This document shows positions 42,269 to 54,563 of a DNA stretch of 64,000 nt, in pieces. Where the stretch lies: assembly GCA_022496805.1 (NCBI GenBank), contig CM040096.1, positions 8,433,501-8,497,500 on the forward strand, given 5' to 3'. A program made the translations under genes and the position numbers. Position 1 is the stretch's first letter, and the number at the start of each line of letters is the position of its first letter. Source of the stretch: Pohlia nutans. Lineage: Eukaryota > Streptophyta > Bryopsida > Bryales > Mniaceae. The notes under the pieces were generated by a model that had not been told where the DNA came from, searched no databases, and was given only the letters and a program-made list of their open reading frames with translations.

Positions 42269-44081
42269 CAATATGAAATTAGTAAGGCAATACACTTTTT
42301 GGAACCACAACCACTTGTTTGCACACCATTGTACATGTTGTATTGCATATCCATATATTTTTGGACGAATATACAAAATATTGACCTACATTCATCCAAA
42401 AATTTCCTTTAAAGAAGAAGGTTTTACAAAGGAGGGAGTATGAGACTCTTACAAATAACGAATTATGTTTTTTTTCTTTATCTCCAAGTTGGGAGGAGAA
42501 AAATTACTACATTTATAGAGGAATTACATTTATATGGGTTACAATTAGAGGGAGCACAATGTATATCTAAAGCCTAAAATCTTTATACTTTCAAAATGAG
42601 TTTGGTTGTCTTGCAAGGACCCAGGGGGGTGCACTGTACTAAATACATACAAGTATACGTGAGTGCATAGAACGGGTATTAATTTGAACATTGTCGTATT
42701 ACGTATACATACAATAGACATGTTTGGAGTTGAAAATATTGACATATACTTACATTAAACATATATTTCGGACGGAATAGATCTGTATACAAAGGTTTTT
42801 AAACATATAACCCCTCGTATACATGGGGGTTCTTAAAGGGGGTCATGAACGCACGTGATTTCTCAAACATAATGTAGAGTGCACCCCCCCAAGGCAGGGA
42901 TGAAAGAAAAGCAAAATTGAGACGGTTCTTCAAAATTGGGAATTGAAAAATTTGATGTTTGAAGGGAGTCCTTGGAAATTAGGGTAGTCAATAGATTTTT
43001 CTATGACCTCAACTTTAAAATCCAAAGAATATCATTGGAGTGACCAAAAAATACAAAACAACTTACATTGAGATTCTTTTCCATTTGTTAACACATTCAT
43101 CTCAAATTTCAAACTATTGTAGTTCACTAGCAAGTTCGGCACCTGTCAGCCAATTATTTAATTATTATTTTAAAAATGAAATTTGACCAAATGAATATTC
43201 TCTTAACTCCATTTTTTCTTTACGATGAAAAAAACAATTTCACAAAATTCTCGGAATCTATTTTTAGAATTGTTTTTTGCCAAACCTACAACTAGTAAAA
43301 TATGGTATACCAAGCTCATTCAATGACAAGTGTCATTCTTGGGTTTAGTTATCTTAAACCTTGTCACTCACTAACTTTAAATTTAAATTATACATACATA
43401 CATACATATAAAATGCACATTGTCACGCAATGTGTCACGACCCCGTTGTCACAAAAATGGTCACATGTTCATCCGGAATGCTTCATCCCTTGTCATCCCA
43501 AATGCTTTTCATCTGGTTTTGTAAGACTTCAACCGGCAATCCAATTCATTCGGCTCTCCGAGTTCATTGTTGTAGTGCAACAAGTCTGTGCTGATAAATA
43601 TATATATTATTTGGTTTGGTCGAGCCACACTCACCCTAGAATGTAGCCAGGTAAGGAAACGTGGATAGAATTATCTACATACCCATGTCCATATATAAAA
43701 TTATGAATTATAAGGCACTTTCATCCATATAGTGACGATTGTAGCACCTTTTTTTTTCAGAAATCTTTGTCAATTTCATCAACTTTTTAACCCATTTTTT
43801 CTATTGTAAAAGTAGCCACTCCCAAATTCAGGTAAGACTGGCCAAAATTTGCTAGAAGAAGTTTCACTGTATGGAAGTTTAGGAAGTTTGGCAAGACAAA
43901 CCGGGAATAATATGCTTGATGCAATTCCTTTTCAGTTGAGGTCAATCAGCCCTCTGACTCAGTACAAGTCAATCACTCAAATAAACTCCGTCCAATTTGC
44001 TCACGGCAGTCCTCACTTGTTTGAACCCTTTGTTTGTTAAATGTAAAGGAAATGGGAAAATGGTTCATTGACTTGGACTTA
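42269..44081. other. Gene-free stretch
   Basis: No gene recognised. GGAGGGAGTATG at about 42433 looks like one end of a Stowaway-type element whose partner I did not locate. A short (CATA)n run lies near 43390. The 114-codon open frame at 43302-43646 has no recognisable domain. Confidence 0.4.
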
Positions 44082-44444
44082 GGGCCGCTTCACACTATGG
44101 CCGTCCAAGTCGAGAGGCCGTGGGATTGAGAGTCCAAACTTTGTTGAGAGTCCAAAGAAATCTACTGAAAATAGGCATAAAATATAGTTTTCATTTTTTA
44201 TGAAAAGAAATCGACGGCCTCTCGACCATAGTGACGGGTCTTGCAAAATGTAGGACCCAAACTTCCTCTCGAGAGGCCGTCACCTTGGTCAAAATGTGTT
44301 GCCATGTAAGCATTTTGAAGGTCCTCGGCCTTTGGACTTTGGCCTCTAGTGTGAAGGGTCAAGAGGCCGAAACCATGGTTTCTTGCAATTTGATTGGTGG
44401 AAATCGACGGCCTCTCGACCTTTGGCCATAGTGTGAAGCGGCCC
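44082..44444 (+). mobile_element. Harbinger-like MITE with TTA duplication, copy 1
   Basis: It begins GGGCCGCTTCACACTATGG, ends CCATAGTGTGAAGCGGCCC (19-bp perfect inverted repeat), and is flanked by TTA (44079-44081, 44445-44447). A 3-bp TTA target and G-rich ends fit PIF/Harbinger Tourist-like MITEs. It carries internal repeats of CGACGGCCTCTCGAC and its complement. It abuts the TTAA of the family A element at 44449. Confidence 0.82.
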
Positions 44445-44448
44445 TTAA

Positions 44449-45037
44449 CACATAAAGGACCAACCATCCATTTTATTTTATTTTTGGACAATTTACAGAT
44501 TTCACCCATGTTTTCTCATTCGTCATGTACTTTTTGCAAGAAAAAGAAATACAACAAAATTCTTTGGCAAGATAGCTCTCGAGATAGCTTCATACATGTG
44601 TGATCTGATTAGAAAGGGAATGATTTGTGAAATTTTTATGCCTCATTTCATGTTGCATTGATTCACCAAAAACCTCAAAGATTTTAGTCTAAATGTGCTC
44701 TTGAAAAAATAGTCTCATAAAATTAAGCAACCAAAAATTCTCCAAAAATCACTACACTTAGAATATTACATTTCAATCCATCACAACAAATTTCATTCAC
44801 AAATTGTCAATATCTTATTTGTATTTGAATTACAAAATATTTTTGAATTTCAAGTTTGAAATTTTATACAGAAATATCGTTGATAGCAATTGTAGATCTG
44901 ACTCTATGGATAGAATCTAAAATTTATAATGTGCAACTTGTATTCATACTTCAAGTTCAAAATATCCCTCTTGGTTGCATTTTATGATGCATCTTTGCAA
45001 AACTGCCGAATTTGGTGAGAGTGAGGACGTTTAGGGG
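44449..45037 (-). mobile_element. TTAA-flanked element, family A, copy 4 (inverted)
   Basis: TTAA at 44445-44448 and 45038-45041. The left end CACATAAAGGACC is eroded; the right end GAGGACGTTTAGGGG is intact. It aligns with 26488-27059 throughout. Its reverse complement near 44715 reads GGTTGCTTAATTTTATGAG, the closest empty-site match to the flanks of the nested insertion at 4099-4625. Confidence 0.83.
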
Positions 45038-45486
45038 TTAAGTTATCAATTTATCTAAGAAGAGGAATTGGTCCAGTCACTGTATTGTATAGTGCATTCA
45101 TTTTGCAATAAAAATTTATTCGAAATAGTGATTCAAGTCATACTCTACATCCAAGAGGAGACTCCAAGGATAGACTACGATAATCCTATAGCACCTTCGG
45201 CAGAAAATGATTCTAAAAATAGATACCAAAATTTTGGGGAATTCTTTTTCTAAAAAAAACGGTAAGGGAAAAAAATGGATTTAAGAGAATATTAGTTTTG
45301 CTGAATTTTATTCTTAAAAAAATTAAATATATGGCAAAAAGTGCCGAAGGCGCTATTGGGCTACGGTATGCTATCCATGTCCTTGAGGTAGGAGTAAATG
45401 AACTACCGCCAACAAACTCTTTATTTACAATGGTCTCTAGGCTAGTGTTGTAATTACCGTAAGTTAATATCTAATCTAGCACACTA

Positions 45487-46149
45487 AACACGCAATTCGC
45501 TATTTATGCACTTGGTCAAGTGCGTTCATTTCATAAGCAATTCTTGCTTAAACTTTTTTGTGTAAAAAGTTCTCTAAAAAACAACCATTTTTGTCGTTCT
45601 ACAATTACTTTCATTGTAAACAAACAATTATTTAATTTAATTTTTATTCTTATCTTTATCTTTTATCTTTATCTTTTATTTTATTTTTTCTTTTATCTTT
45701 TCTTTATCTTGTTTCATTTATCATATTTCTTTCTTGTCTTCAATTTCTTTTCCTTCTTGTCTTCCTTCTTGTCTTCTTCTTTTTCTTCTATTTTTTTTCA
45801 TTCCTCTTGTGGCAGCCGCAAATCCTTCGCCCGCACCAAAGACAATTTTATTTTTTATTTTTTATTTTTTATTTTTTATTTTGTCTTCTTTTTTGTTTGG
45901 GGCTCATGAACCCTGAAAATAAAAATTTTAAAAAATAAAAATTTAGGGTTCAGCGGCTGAATCGGCGAAGATAAAAGATAAAGATAAGAATAAAAATTAA
46001 ATTAAATAATTGTTTGTTTACAATGAAAGTAATTGTAGAACGACAAAAATGGTTGTTTTTTAGACAGTTTTTTAGACAATATTTTTAATGCTTCTGGGGA
46101 CCAAGTGCATGATTATATGGCCAAGTGCGTAAATAGCGAATTGCGTGTT
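45487..46149 (+). mobile_element. Foldback element, 663 bp, long arms and pyrimidine-rich centre
   Basis: Left arm starts AACACGCAATTCGCTATTTA; right arm ends TAAATAGCGAATTGCGTGTT. The arms remain complementary for about 190 bp, through CGTTCTACAATTACTTTCAT and TTTAATTTAATTTTTATTCT. ACTA flanks both ends (45483-45486, 46150-46153). The centre is CT-rich on the plus strand and gives a Phe/Leu-rich frame that is not a gene. Confidence 0.75.
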
Positions 46150-46153
46150 ACTA

Positions 46154-46274
46154 GTAGAAACACCATCAACGTAGACTAGCGAAAAGACTCACGAGAAGAT
46201 CCCACACAACGACCTAAACTAGTTATGGGTCTTTTGGGACATGCGTCTCTAGTCTATGCGGGTGGTGTTTCTAC
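46154..46274 (+). mobile_element. TA-flanked short MITE
   Basis: It begins GTAGAAACACC and ends GGTGTTTCTAC, with TA flanks (46152-46153, 46275-46276). A second inner inverted pair (GTAGACTAG/CTAGTCTA) follows. It lies directly against the preceding foldback element. Confidence 0.6.
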
Positions 46275-46504
46275 TACACTAAATGACATATTTAGTATTT
46301 GGGGAGAATTGATGTCTTTTTACTACAATTTGTTCAGAGGTGAGGAGAAATAGTGTCTCTACACTACTTAGGAGTTTACCACTTGTCATTCCCATTTTCA
46401 TTGAAAGTGCCATATTCCTTTCAAGTGATGAGAGTGACATGAGGTGGCATGCCATATTTATTATAGAGTTGCCATATGTCATAGGAACACTACATCCATA
46501 TGTA

Positions 46505-46755
46505 TTTTCTCTTACAATGGCACTGTATCTCCCTAAAAACTGCCCCTATTTTGAACGTGTAGGGGCCCACCTTAAAAAATAACCCCCACTTCCAAGGGTT
46601 TCAAATTCCCAATGGGGTCCTATTAGAACAAATTTGGGCCGTAGGCCCTAAGTTTGCAAAACAATTTGCCAAAAAAAGACCCTAGAGATCCCAAAATGGA
46701 AATTTCAAAAAATGGGACCCATGGATGAACAATGTTTGCATTAACGTCCAGGGGG
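46505..46755 (+). mobile_element. Second copy of the element near the S1 fragment
   Basis: Matches 12890-13106: ACTGCCCCTATTTTG, TAGGGGCCCACC, ATGGAAATTTCAAAA and TTGCATTAACGTCCAGGGGG. The left end is less clear than in the first copy. Confidence 0.6.
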
Positions 46756-47065
46756 ATTTAGAGTTGGGGATTATTTAGTATGGTGGAACAAGAAATAATG
46801 CCAAAATGGGAAAAAATAAAATAAAATCCAAAACTAATAATTATTCAACACATTAGTGTCAGTTGATCCAGTTGTTAACCTTTGGTATCTTTCAAACAGT
46901 GAAGAAGAGCTTTCAGATGCAACTATAAGACCTGGTAAATATTACATAAAATGACATTAGGAAGTAATAATCAGACACTGTTACTGATTGGATTAATTTA
47001 GGGGCATGATTGATGAAATCTATTATAAGGCAATTATTATACTGTGGGTGGTGAATCCATCACCT

Positions 47066-47129
47066 ATATGGTTGATTGGGTACTTAGGCACTAACACGTG
47101 TTAGTGCCTAAGTACCCAATCAACCATAT
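47066..47129. repeat. Perfect 64-bp palindrome
   Basis: Arms of 32 bp with no spacer, centred on AACAC|GTGTT between 47097 and 47098. The outer part reads ATATGGTTGATTGGGTAC. The tract following it (47150-47290) repeats CAACCATNTTGTGTTGAAAT several times. Confidence 0.9.
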
Positions 47130-47423
47130 TATGTTGAAATTTGTCTCATACAGTTCTAATCAACCATCTTGTGTTGAAATTCTATATACCAATTATGTTG
47201 AAATTTGTCTCATACAGTTCTAATCAACCATCTTGTGTTGAAATTCTATATTCCAATTATGTTGAAATTTTATGTTCCAATCATGTTGAAATTTTCCATA
47301 ATGTTGATGACTATTTATGAAAAATTATAAATCATACAATGTGATATTCTAAATATGCAGATTGTAGTGCTTCGACTTTTATCAAAACATGTGAGGGCCG
47401 AAAACGGTAGACTACCCCCATCA

Positions 47424-47659
47424 TACGGTTCTTTAGCCCTTGCAAGGATTTACCCTTTTGCTCTTACTGCATCAAAGATAAAAAAATTCAAAACATATGA
47501 TTCTTGAGGTTAGGCTGTTGTGGACTTTCAACTCCCACCATCATTCTTTAGCTAAAGAATTATGTAGCATGTGCAATATTTTAGAATTTGCTACAACGAT
47601 TCTCGTGCAAAGATTCTTATTCCTAGGTAGAGTTTACAAGGGCTAAAGAACCTTATGAT
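47424..47659 (+). mobile_element. TIR element with GGTTCTTTAGCCCTTG ends
   Basis: Left TACGGTTCTTTAGCCCTTGC and right AAGGGCTAAAGAACCTTA are inverted repeats, about 235 bp apart. Half-copies of the GCTAAAGAACCTTATG end occur near 40335 and 49990. Target duplication not resolved. Confidence 0.55.
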
Positions 47660-47676
47660 AACCACCCAAGCCTTAA

Positions 47677-48485
47677 CCCTTTAGTGCCTGGGTAACTAGT
47701 AAGTGGTCACTAGGTCACCAGAAAATGAAATGTTGTAAAATCTATAAACCATTTCAGTCCAGTGTTTGAAGTTCAGATGTGTAACTTTTAATTTTGCACA
47801 TGATGCAATTTTTATTTTTTTTGGAATTGAAATTTGTTAGGTATCCAAATTCTTATGTGCAAAACACCAAAATAGTGCAAATACCTCGAAATAAAACAAA
47901 TACTTACAATTACAACACATGCAGTATGCAATATTTATTGTGCATGGAAGTTTGTTATTTTTTATTTGTTTTTTAGTTGGATTGTGTTCTCTTGTTCATG
48001 TTCCATTACTGTATTTATTCCAATCTTGATTGATGTACCAACTCCTTTCATATTTTAAGGTATAAATTTTTTGTCCTAAACCTTCTATGGACAAGTCACT
48101 CCCACTTATAAAATTCACAATAATTATGTATGAGTCCGTTCTTGACATAAAAGATTGCAATGGAGAGGTGTTGACACAAGTCATCGCTTAACAACTTTAC
48201 TTTCATTTTTGAAAATTTTACCCAAATTCTATTTAACTTTGAAATCACATACTCTCCAAAATCTCATTTTTTAATGTGCAGTATACAACTCAAAGACATC
48301 CTATAATCTTCCAATTCAACGGTCTGATCATACTAAAATTCAACTGAGACTTGTTTCATTAAGATATGCTTACATTTATACGGTTGAATACTATTAATGG
48401 TGTCTCTAATTTCAACAAAGAAAGTTTTTAAAAATATCACCCAAAAAATTGTAGTTTCTCTAGAACCACCCTAGGCACTAAAGGA
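47677..48485 (+). mobile_element. TTAA-flanked element, family F, 809 bp
   Basis: TTAA at 47673-47676 and 48486-48489. Ends CCCTTTAGTGCCTGGGT and ACCCTAGGCACTAAAGG are inverted with one or two mismatches. The body has the GGTTGAATACTA and CATTTATACGG phrases typical of the larger TTAA elements. It is the longest uninterrupted member in the window. Confidence 0.78.
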
Positions 48486-48489
48486 TTAA

Positions 48490-51400
48490 AGAACCTAAAA
48501 TTGACCACTTGAGATTCAATTCAAGGGCTTATGCAAGTGAGTGGAATTGGGGCATCTAGGATGTAATTCATGATTCTTTTAGTGCTACAAAACCACAACC
48601 CATATGTAACAAGTGGGGTATGACTATGATTTCACTTTCAAAGTTTGTACAAATTACATTTCATTTGATTATTTTAAAAATGATTTGAAATCATTATAAT
48701 TCATGAATCTCATCTATCTATTAACCAAAAATAATCTCAATTCAATCTTAAAAGAATCCAAGCACAACGTCTTAAATGAATGGTTTAAAGGGGATATACT
48801 TTAATCCTTAAACGTCAACTCCAACCCCTCGGGCTAGGTTTTCTAAGTTTTCAAACCACAAATGATTCTTTTTTCCTGAATTTTCTTTTTCAGAATCATC
48901 CATGACAAGAATAGTATGTATTGTACTTACATTTCTAAAATGTAAATTACTTATATATTTTGAGGTTAAATCTCAAAAATACTCCATTCTATCTAAATTA
49001 GAAAAAAGGCGTGTGGTGTGGTAGAAATTACATAGCAGAAGTAAGGGAAAGGGCTAAAACTTTGAGCTTGCTTACTCACCGTTGGCCCCCTATTGTGGCA
49101 CAACAAAACTATAAGGGCAACTAGCTCACAAACCACAAACTCTAAATAAATTTTCATTTGTGACCCAAACAAAACAAAACAAATAAATAAAATAAAAAAT
49201 CCTGCATATTGGGTGCACTACTCAAGGTTCCTACGAACTCATGGAAACAATTAGAAACAATTAGGGTTACCGTTGAATTTTTAACATGGCGGGGAGTATC
49301 GTAGTTGAGCTGGGGTACTTGGTGGGCAAGTGGTGCCGGTATGAGAAAGGGCTAGTATCACTAACTTGGTGCCAATATGGGCCTTCTGCACCACGCTGTG
49401 ACACTATTTATTGGGACCTAACTTGTGTACCTCTTTTCTGCCGAGTTTGACCCCACTCAAAGTCACAATGAGAGGAGGCTCTAACTTAGAGCCCCTTTCC
49501 ATGAGGCACTCAACCATGTCATGTCTAAAATTGAAACCAGATTCACCGTGAGAGCAGGTCCCGTGAAAAACATCGGCCATGGCTTGATGAAGTGACAAGC
49601 CTGTTCAACCCATCAAACACCCATCCTCTAATTCATGCTCAAAAACTAAAATTAATTTATACCTTTTGAGCGGGCACGGGCTCTTCACGAGGGCCGCCCT
49701 TACTATGTGATTTCAAAGTGGTCCATGCTCCTTTCAAGGTTTCTTTTATTGAAAGTTTTGATAGGCATTTAGCATTTAGCATTTGACCATGGTCCCTGAA
49801 ACATGTCAATTGGCATAAGGTTCCTTAACTCTTCTTTGCAACACCTCAAAATTTGGTCACTATTCTCGAATCACTGTAGCAAAATCCCAAATCATGGCAA
49901 GTCCACATCATTTTAAACTAAAAAAGTTGGGTGGTGAGACATTATCAAAGCATCAAGAGTGCTACTTTGAAAATGGTGGGCTCCATTAACTGCTAAAGAA
50001 CCTTATGCTTATGAGACCATGACATAAGATATTAATTTTTACTGATTAAAATTTTAAGAAATATACCCAAAATAATGTGGTCAAGCTGGACAATAATAAC
50101 AATGAAATCACATTCAACATTTGAGATTTAAAATTTCAAAATAAAAATAAATAAATAATAAATAATAATAAAATAATTTGTCAAACTTTCTATTCATTTT
50201 CTTGATATGTACTTACACACAACATTCTTTGGAGTCAAGCTTCACTCTATGATCATTACAAGTAATGATGTGACATTTGTTTTCTATGACAACCCACAAG
50301 TACAGTCATTTCCACTTTCTTAAAATTTTAATCATTTTCTTAAAATTTTCTTCTGCCCTCAATTTTCCATACTAAAATTTATATTTTACATTTTTCACAT
50401 TTTTCACAAACAGCCTTCTATATCTTATATCTAAATTGAGTTTTCGTAATTTTTGGATAAATTATGAAATTAAATAAGTTTTAAAGTTTCTGTCTTTGAA
50501 AAATTGTAGTAATTACAAAAAAAATCAATTTACCTCAAAATGTTAATAAAAAATAAAGATAATTACGATGAACGTTGTGGTCAAGTTAGCATGCTTGTTG
50601 CACATCTACACAAAGATTTTTGATAGGAAAACATGCTCTACACTGTATTTTGAAACTTTGAAAGCCCAAACTTCAAGTTGGCATAGACAAATCATCATTG
50701 CTTCCAAAATCTAATGGCCAATGGCTCGTTGAATGCAAAATTCTCATGCCCTCAATTGTTCATTGGACACCTAATTCATACAAGTTACTGATTTGGAGAT
50801 ATTTCAAAAAAGAAAAAGAAAAAAACTCAACCATTTTTGGCATGCAAGGCTTAAAAGGGTTAATGCAAGGGTTGGGAATAATATTAGGGTCTAGATGGTG
50901 CTCATATCTCACATTTTAAATTTGAAGCTTGAATTGAAAGCCATTTTAATGTATTGTGCTTCACAAGAGTAAAAAAATCTACAATAATTTCTTAAAATTG
51001 ACAAAGGGATTGGAAATAAGACATAGATAACAAATTATGAAATGAATTTTGGTATAACCTTGTAATTACAGATTCTCAAAAATCTGCCTACAAAAATTCC
51101 GCACTAATCAATACATAGGAAATGTTAGAAAACAATTTCTATTTTTATTTTTTGTATAGAAGCATTCCAATCAATCACATGTTTCATCTGTAACTCAATG
51201 GAACCAAACACATGCCTACACGTACTTCTAAACTGCAGACAATACCATATACATGTCCTCGGAACCAAAAGACATAACAAAGCCGTATGGGAATTAAAAA
51301 AATTCTTATTCCATCAAGAGGTTACATTCTTATGAATGCGGGTACAATTAACAATAATCCAAAAGAAATCAAAGTACCACTTTGGCTTCTCCCCTGCACA

Positions 51401-51853
51401 TACCAACAAAGATGCTCGATTCAAAGCAAACATATTATGCGTCAAAGGACTCCTATACCAAAATGCACCACCATCAAATCTAGACCCAAGCCTTACTATA
51501 CAATTTATTGAATTCACATAGTGTAACAATAGATTCTTTCACGAAAGAATAAATACCAAAATTCAAAATTACCAACCACTAATTAATAGCATTATCAACA
51601 AAGAATGGAAAGTAGAACCACTCATGGTCATTATGCACATTCATGCTAGAGCAGCTACACACATTCCCTCTATGAAAAAATTATTGAAAAATAATTCCAA
51701 ATACCATAAACAACCATAAGAAATATCTTGAAGGAAATTAACATCATTGCCATTCACTATGCCATGTCAATCTTCCTCCATAAAAGAAAAATAGAAAACA
51801 ATCAACAACTACCAACAAACCTAGACCCACCTTGAAAACCTAAAACAAAACCT
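48490..51853. other. Gene-free AT-rich stretch
   Basis: No gene, RNA or complete element recognised. CCTTAAACGTCAACTCC at about 48807 resembles one end of a TTAA element and TTAAAAGGGTTAATG at about 50850 resembles the other, but they do not match each other. Open frames up to 74 codons are not convincing. Confidence 0.4.
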
Positions 51854-51998
51854 TTAAGGTAGCTATACCTAAAAGGAAGCATTTACCTTAAAGCGTGCGT
51901 ATCTATTGCAGTGTGACATTTCACTGCTGAAAATGTCACACTGTAATAGATACGCACGCTTTAAAGTAAATGCTCCCTTCTAGGTATAGTTACCTTAA
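51854..51998. repeat. Long hairpin, 68-bp arms, 9-nt loop
   Basis: Arms 51854-51921 and 51931-51998 pair with five mismatches over 68 positions; the loop is CACTGCTGA. The inner 30 bp (GCGTGCGTATCTATT...TGACATTT) have a single difference. It may be a MITE or a microRNA-like precursor. No clear target duplication. Confidence 0.85.
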
Positions 51999-52708
51999 GT
52001 AGTGATTAAGACCACTGTATATTTTGTCAGCACAAGGAAGCATTTGTCACAAATTTTGGGGACGGGACCAATTAGTTGTCAAACTTTCCTGCCTGCAATA
52101 ACTCATTTAGCAGTACTATGCCATGTATATCTCATAGCTGGTCAAATGGGCTCTATTTGAGATAAACATCCACTGACAACCAACCCAGGGAAATCACTGT
52201 GAAAAATTTAGATAACCATGAGAGAACAAATATAGGGTGTCTTTAATTCATTTGAGATAAAATTTATAAATCTTTAGAAGTAATATAGAGTGTTTTAAAA
52301 CCAATTTGAGGATATTTCACGAATATTCCTAGAATATATTCTAAATATACTATAAATAGCATAATATTCCAATTATTTCATAGCCCCCATTAAATACCCT
52401 GTGTTCGCTCATTTACACCAAAATTCACACTAAGTGACTTTTCCGAGACAACCAACCATTGAGCTAGCGACTTGGCAACCACCAAAAGAGAAAACAAAAC
52501 CTTATACAACCCAACCACTCGTACCTTAAAACTTCGACCTAATTTTACTTAGGTACTTCATTTTTGACTCTTTGGTTACTTGGTTATTAGTTAATAAAGT
52601 GTCTACCTTCAAAAAGGGGAGGTAATCCTCTACCAATGGTCCTTTATCCAGTGGACATTGAACTATGAGTGGATGGATTAGTCATTGAACTATGGGTGGA
52701 TCGATTAA

Positions 52709-53290
52709 CCCCTAAACGTCCCAGTGTCCAGTTTTTGGACAACGAACAGATTCGAACTCACACTACACTCACATTATTTCACGGATGAAATTCATTCAAT
52801 TTTTTGAAAATACTTTATGAAGTTGTTGTCCTATCTAATGGTTGGATTTGGTGTTACTAGAGTACATTTTTTTTTTTTTATATTACAAATGTGGAAGTAT
52901 GTCAAGCAGTTGACCAAGCCAAAATTGCATTGACTTTAGTTCAAAAGTGGGCTTGCTAAAATGAGGTCATAAATTGAAGTAACTCAAAATTTTCAAAAAA
53001 TCACCATTTCAAGAGTATCTCATTTCAAATCCATTCCAACAAATTTTACTCAAAAAATATCAATATCTTGGTTGTAATCAAATTTAGAAGGTATTTTTAA
53101 TTATAACTTTGAAATATTATAATAAAATATCAGTGATGGCATCGGTGAATCTAACCATACGGATGGAACCTACAATTCAATATCTACAATTTTCATTTGT
53201 ATAACAATTCCGAAATATTCCTCTAAATAGCACTTTATAATGATTTTTCTCAAACTGTCAATTCTGGGGTTACCCTAGGACGTTTAGGGA
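52709..53290 (+). mobile_element. TTAA-flanked element, family C, copy 2
   Basis: TTAA at 52705-52708; the right flank is CTAA (53291-53294), one base off. Ends CCCCTAAACGTCCCAG and AGGACGTTTAGGGA. It matches 2626-3192 along its length. No coding capacity. Confidence 0.78.
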
Positions 53291-53494
53291 CTAAACATAG
53301 TCTATTCATGCTGGCCTCAAAAGAAGATTAGAGTTCTTACTACACCAAAATCACCATATACTGTGGCCCATGGTATTTTCAAGAGGCTTTACTAATAATG
53401 ATTTTTTCAAAGTAGTGTGGTAAAATTCATCTAAATTGGATGAATGTACCCACTCCATTCACGCACCCACAGTATAAGATGATTTCAATGCACT

Positions 53495-53800
53495 GAGTAT
53501 TTTCAAGCTACGGTGTCAAAAATATGTAGTAACAAAATATGTAATCATTTGTAGGACTACAAAGAATTAATTTATTTTTACCTATTTAAATGACAATTTT
53601 ATGGTGTGGGAAAATAGATTTGAGAATAATAGTAAGTATGATTCTCAAGTCTAGTTATCCACACCATAAAATTGTCATTTAAATAGGTAAAAATAAATTA
53701 ATTCTTTGTAGTCCTACGAATGATTACATATTTTGTTACTATATACGAGAATGTTAAACGTTATTACATATTTGTAGTCACCGTAGCTTAAAAACACCCT
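53495..53800. repeat. Long hairpin element with 79-bp near-perfect arms
   Basis: Arms 53531-53609 and 53659-53737 pair with a single mismatch in 79 bp around a 49-nt loop. Outside them the pairing continues with CAAGCTACGGTG (left) and CACCGTAGCTTAAAAACACC (right) after about 30 extra bases on the right. The outer ends resemble those of the element at 6130-6900. Confidence 0.85.
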
Positions 53801-53935
53801 ACTACACTTATTATCCCATTTAGTGTGTGTGGTACTAATTCCTGAAGCACGCACTATTTTGTGAAATCTCAAAATTAGCGAGGCCTAAATTTTTTTACTA
53901 AGTAATTGAAATCTTCATATCACGCTAATTGTACT
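53801..53935 (+). mobile_element. MITE, CACTACACT...ATTATCCC family, copy 2 (partial)
   Basis: Begins ACTACACTTATTATCCCATT and follows copy 3 in its CACGCACTATTTTGTGAAAT block, but the opposite end is missing; it abuts the hairpin element at 53495-53800. Confidence 0.55.
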
Positions 53936-54563
53936 GCATCACAAGTTAGAGATAAATTGCTTCATCTCTTGCAAATTGACTAAGTAATATTTTGTTGTCT
54001 CTGCCCCACCAGGAGAGAGACTACGGAAACGCTTCGTTTTCAAGGAGTTACATGGCTAAAAAATACAAACAAGGTGTAAATCTAGGGTAAATACTATGGC
54101 AGAGACCACGCGATTAGCCACTTGTTATTTATACTGTTTGCTTAAAATATTGTAAATGAAGTACAAATATTACTGTGGCATAAAAGTGGCATCTCTGTGA
54201 AACGTGAGGTGTACCCAAGCAGGTGTATATCGTACGGAGTAATGTATAAGGTCAGTGGTGACCGAGTAAATACGCTATCACTCTACAGACATGTTTTGTT
54301 ACTTTATTTTACTTTTTGGAACAGACAAAAAGAACTTTATTGCAAAAAGTCAGTAACTTAGATGACCATATGAGTGTCAAGACATTTCCATGAATCCATG
54401 GCATCCACTCCGCTCACAGTCTTGTTATGGGACATATATATTTAGTAACTATTCTTTTATTGGCGAAACTGTCAAGAAAGGGACCACATACATCCCTTTA
54501 TAATGAAGGGAATGCCCCACATTGGTTCTCCTGTTGGTTGCATGTTTTCAGGGAATTTAAGTC

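Noticed and set aside
45520..45916. Phe/Leu/Ser-rich frame of 129 codons
   Set aside because: It is the CT-rich centre of the foldback element 45487-46149 and has no gene features.
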